Shown here: piece after piece, positions 5,723 to 5,891 of the stretch
Layout: each line of letters starts with the position of its first letter
Position numbering within the stretch: position 1 is the first letter of the stretch
NCBI GenBank assembly: GCA_002435835.1
Contig: DIVM01000173.1
Span: forward strand, 1 to 5,891
DNA length: 5,891 nucleotides
From: Firmicutes bacterium UBA6132
Lineage (GTDB): Bacteria; Bacillota_A; Clostridia; Tissierellales; Sedimentibacteraceae
Direction: 5' to 3'
Position numbers and translations under genes: made by a program
Notes under the pieces: generated by a model
What the model saw: the letters and a program-made list of their open reading frames with translations, nothing else
Database searches by the model: none
What the model was told of the DNA's origin: nothing

Positions 5723-5891
5723 ATGAAAAATAAAAATTTGGATCAACTTAAAAAGGAATATATGGATGAGCCTATTCCTATGGAATTAGAATTTGTAGTA
5801 AAAAAAACTTTAAAAGATATTGAGGTTAATGGTATGAATAGTAAGAGTAATTTTAAAAGAACAAGGGTAGCGGCAGCTTCAATTGTTGCCT
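5723..5891 (+). CDS. rsiV: RsiV-like anti-sigma factor, N-terminal fragment (runs off window)
   Basis: Only the first 56 residues are present; the frame is open at the window edge. The N-terminus (MKNKNLDQLKKEYMDEPIPMELEFVVKKTL in outline) resembles the cytoplasmic sigma-binding segment of RsiV-type anti-sigma factors. From about residue 49 the sequence turns hydrophobic (VAAASIVA) after basic residues KRTR, consistent with the start of the single membrane segment. A full protein would be expected to carry an extracellular DUF3298-type domain, which cannot be checked here. AGGAGG (5711-5716) lies 6 bases before the ATG, inside the end of the sigma gene, with one base between the genes, indicating coupled expression that keeps sigma and anti-sigma in balance. 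Confidence 0.8.
   Translation, partial: MKNKNLDQLKKEYMDEPIPMELEFVVKKTLKDIEVNGMNSKSNFKRTRVAAASIVA

Overview
The window is AT-rich, low-GC chromosomal DNA. It has strong AGGAGG-type ribosome sites, Rho-independent terminators with U tracts, a TTG-started rsgA and a Bacillus-type ECF sigma/anti-sigma pair. Together these point to a Gram-positive Firmicute, most likely a Clostridia member. No RNA genes, CRISPR arrays or insertion sequences were recognised.

Layout: (1) Positions 1-377 are a very AT-rich gene-free stretch with possible -10 elements, and no S-box or T-box was seen in it. (2) Positions 378-3733 form a tight four-gene operon on the + strand: an ABC ATPase with a C-terminal NIL-like domain (MetN family), a permease (MetI family), an NlpA/MetQ-family lipoprotein, and a cytoplasmic Cys-rich DUF169 protein. 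It closes with a 13-bp hairpin terminator at 3756-3788. (3) Positions 3826-5016 are a stand-alone rsgA unit with its own extended -10 promoter, ending in a second strong terminator. The left arms of the two terminators share an identical 11-mer. (4) Positions 5137-5891 are a SigV-like ECF sigma gene and the start of its RsiV-like anti-sigma factor. Upstream is a TAAAAC-N17-CGTC element that looks like an autoregulatory ECF promoter.

How the genes work together: the first three genes make a complete importer, with a lipid-anchored binding protein outside, a permease dimer in the membrane and an ATPase inside. It is homologous to the methionine MetNIQ system. By manual alignment, however, the binding protein has lost the Arg and two Asn residues that hold methionine in characterised MetQ proteins. 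No S-box is visible and the NIL domain is divergent. A DUF169 protein is co-transcribed. I infer a MetNIQ-derived importer for a different ligand, with DUF169 acting on or sensing it inside the cell; this is the most novel part of the window. RsgA is a housekeeping 30S assembly GTPase. The sigma/anti-sigma pair probably senses envelope stress; in Bacillus subtilis the homologous pair responds to lysozyme.
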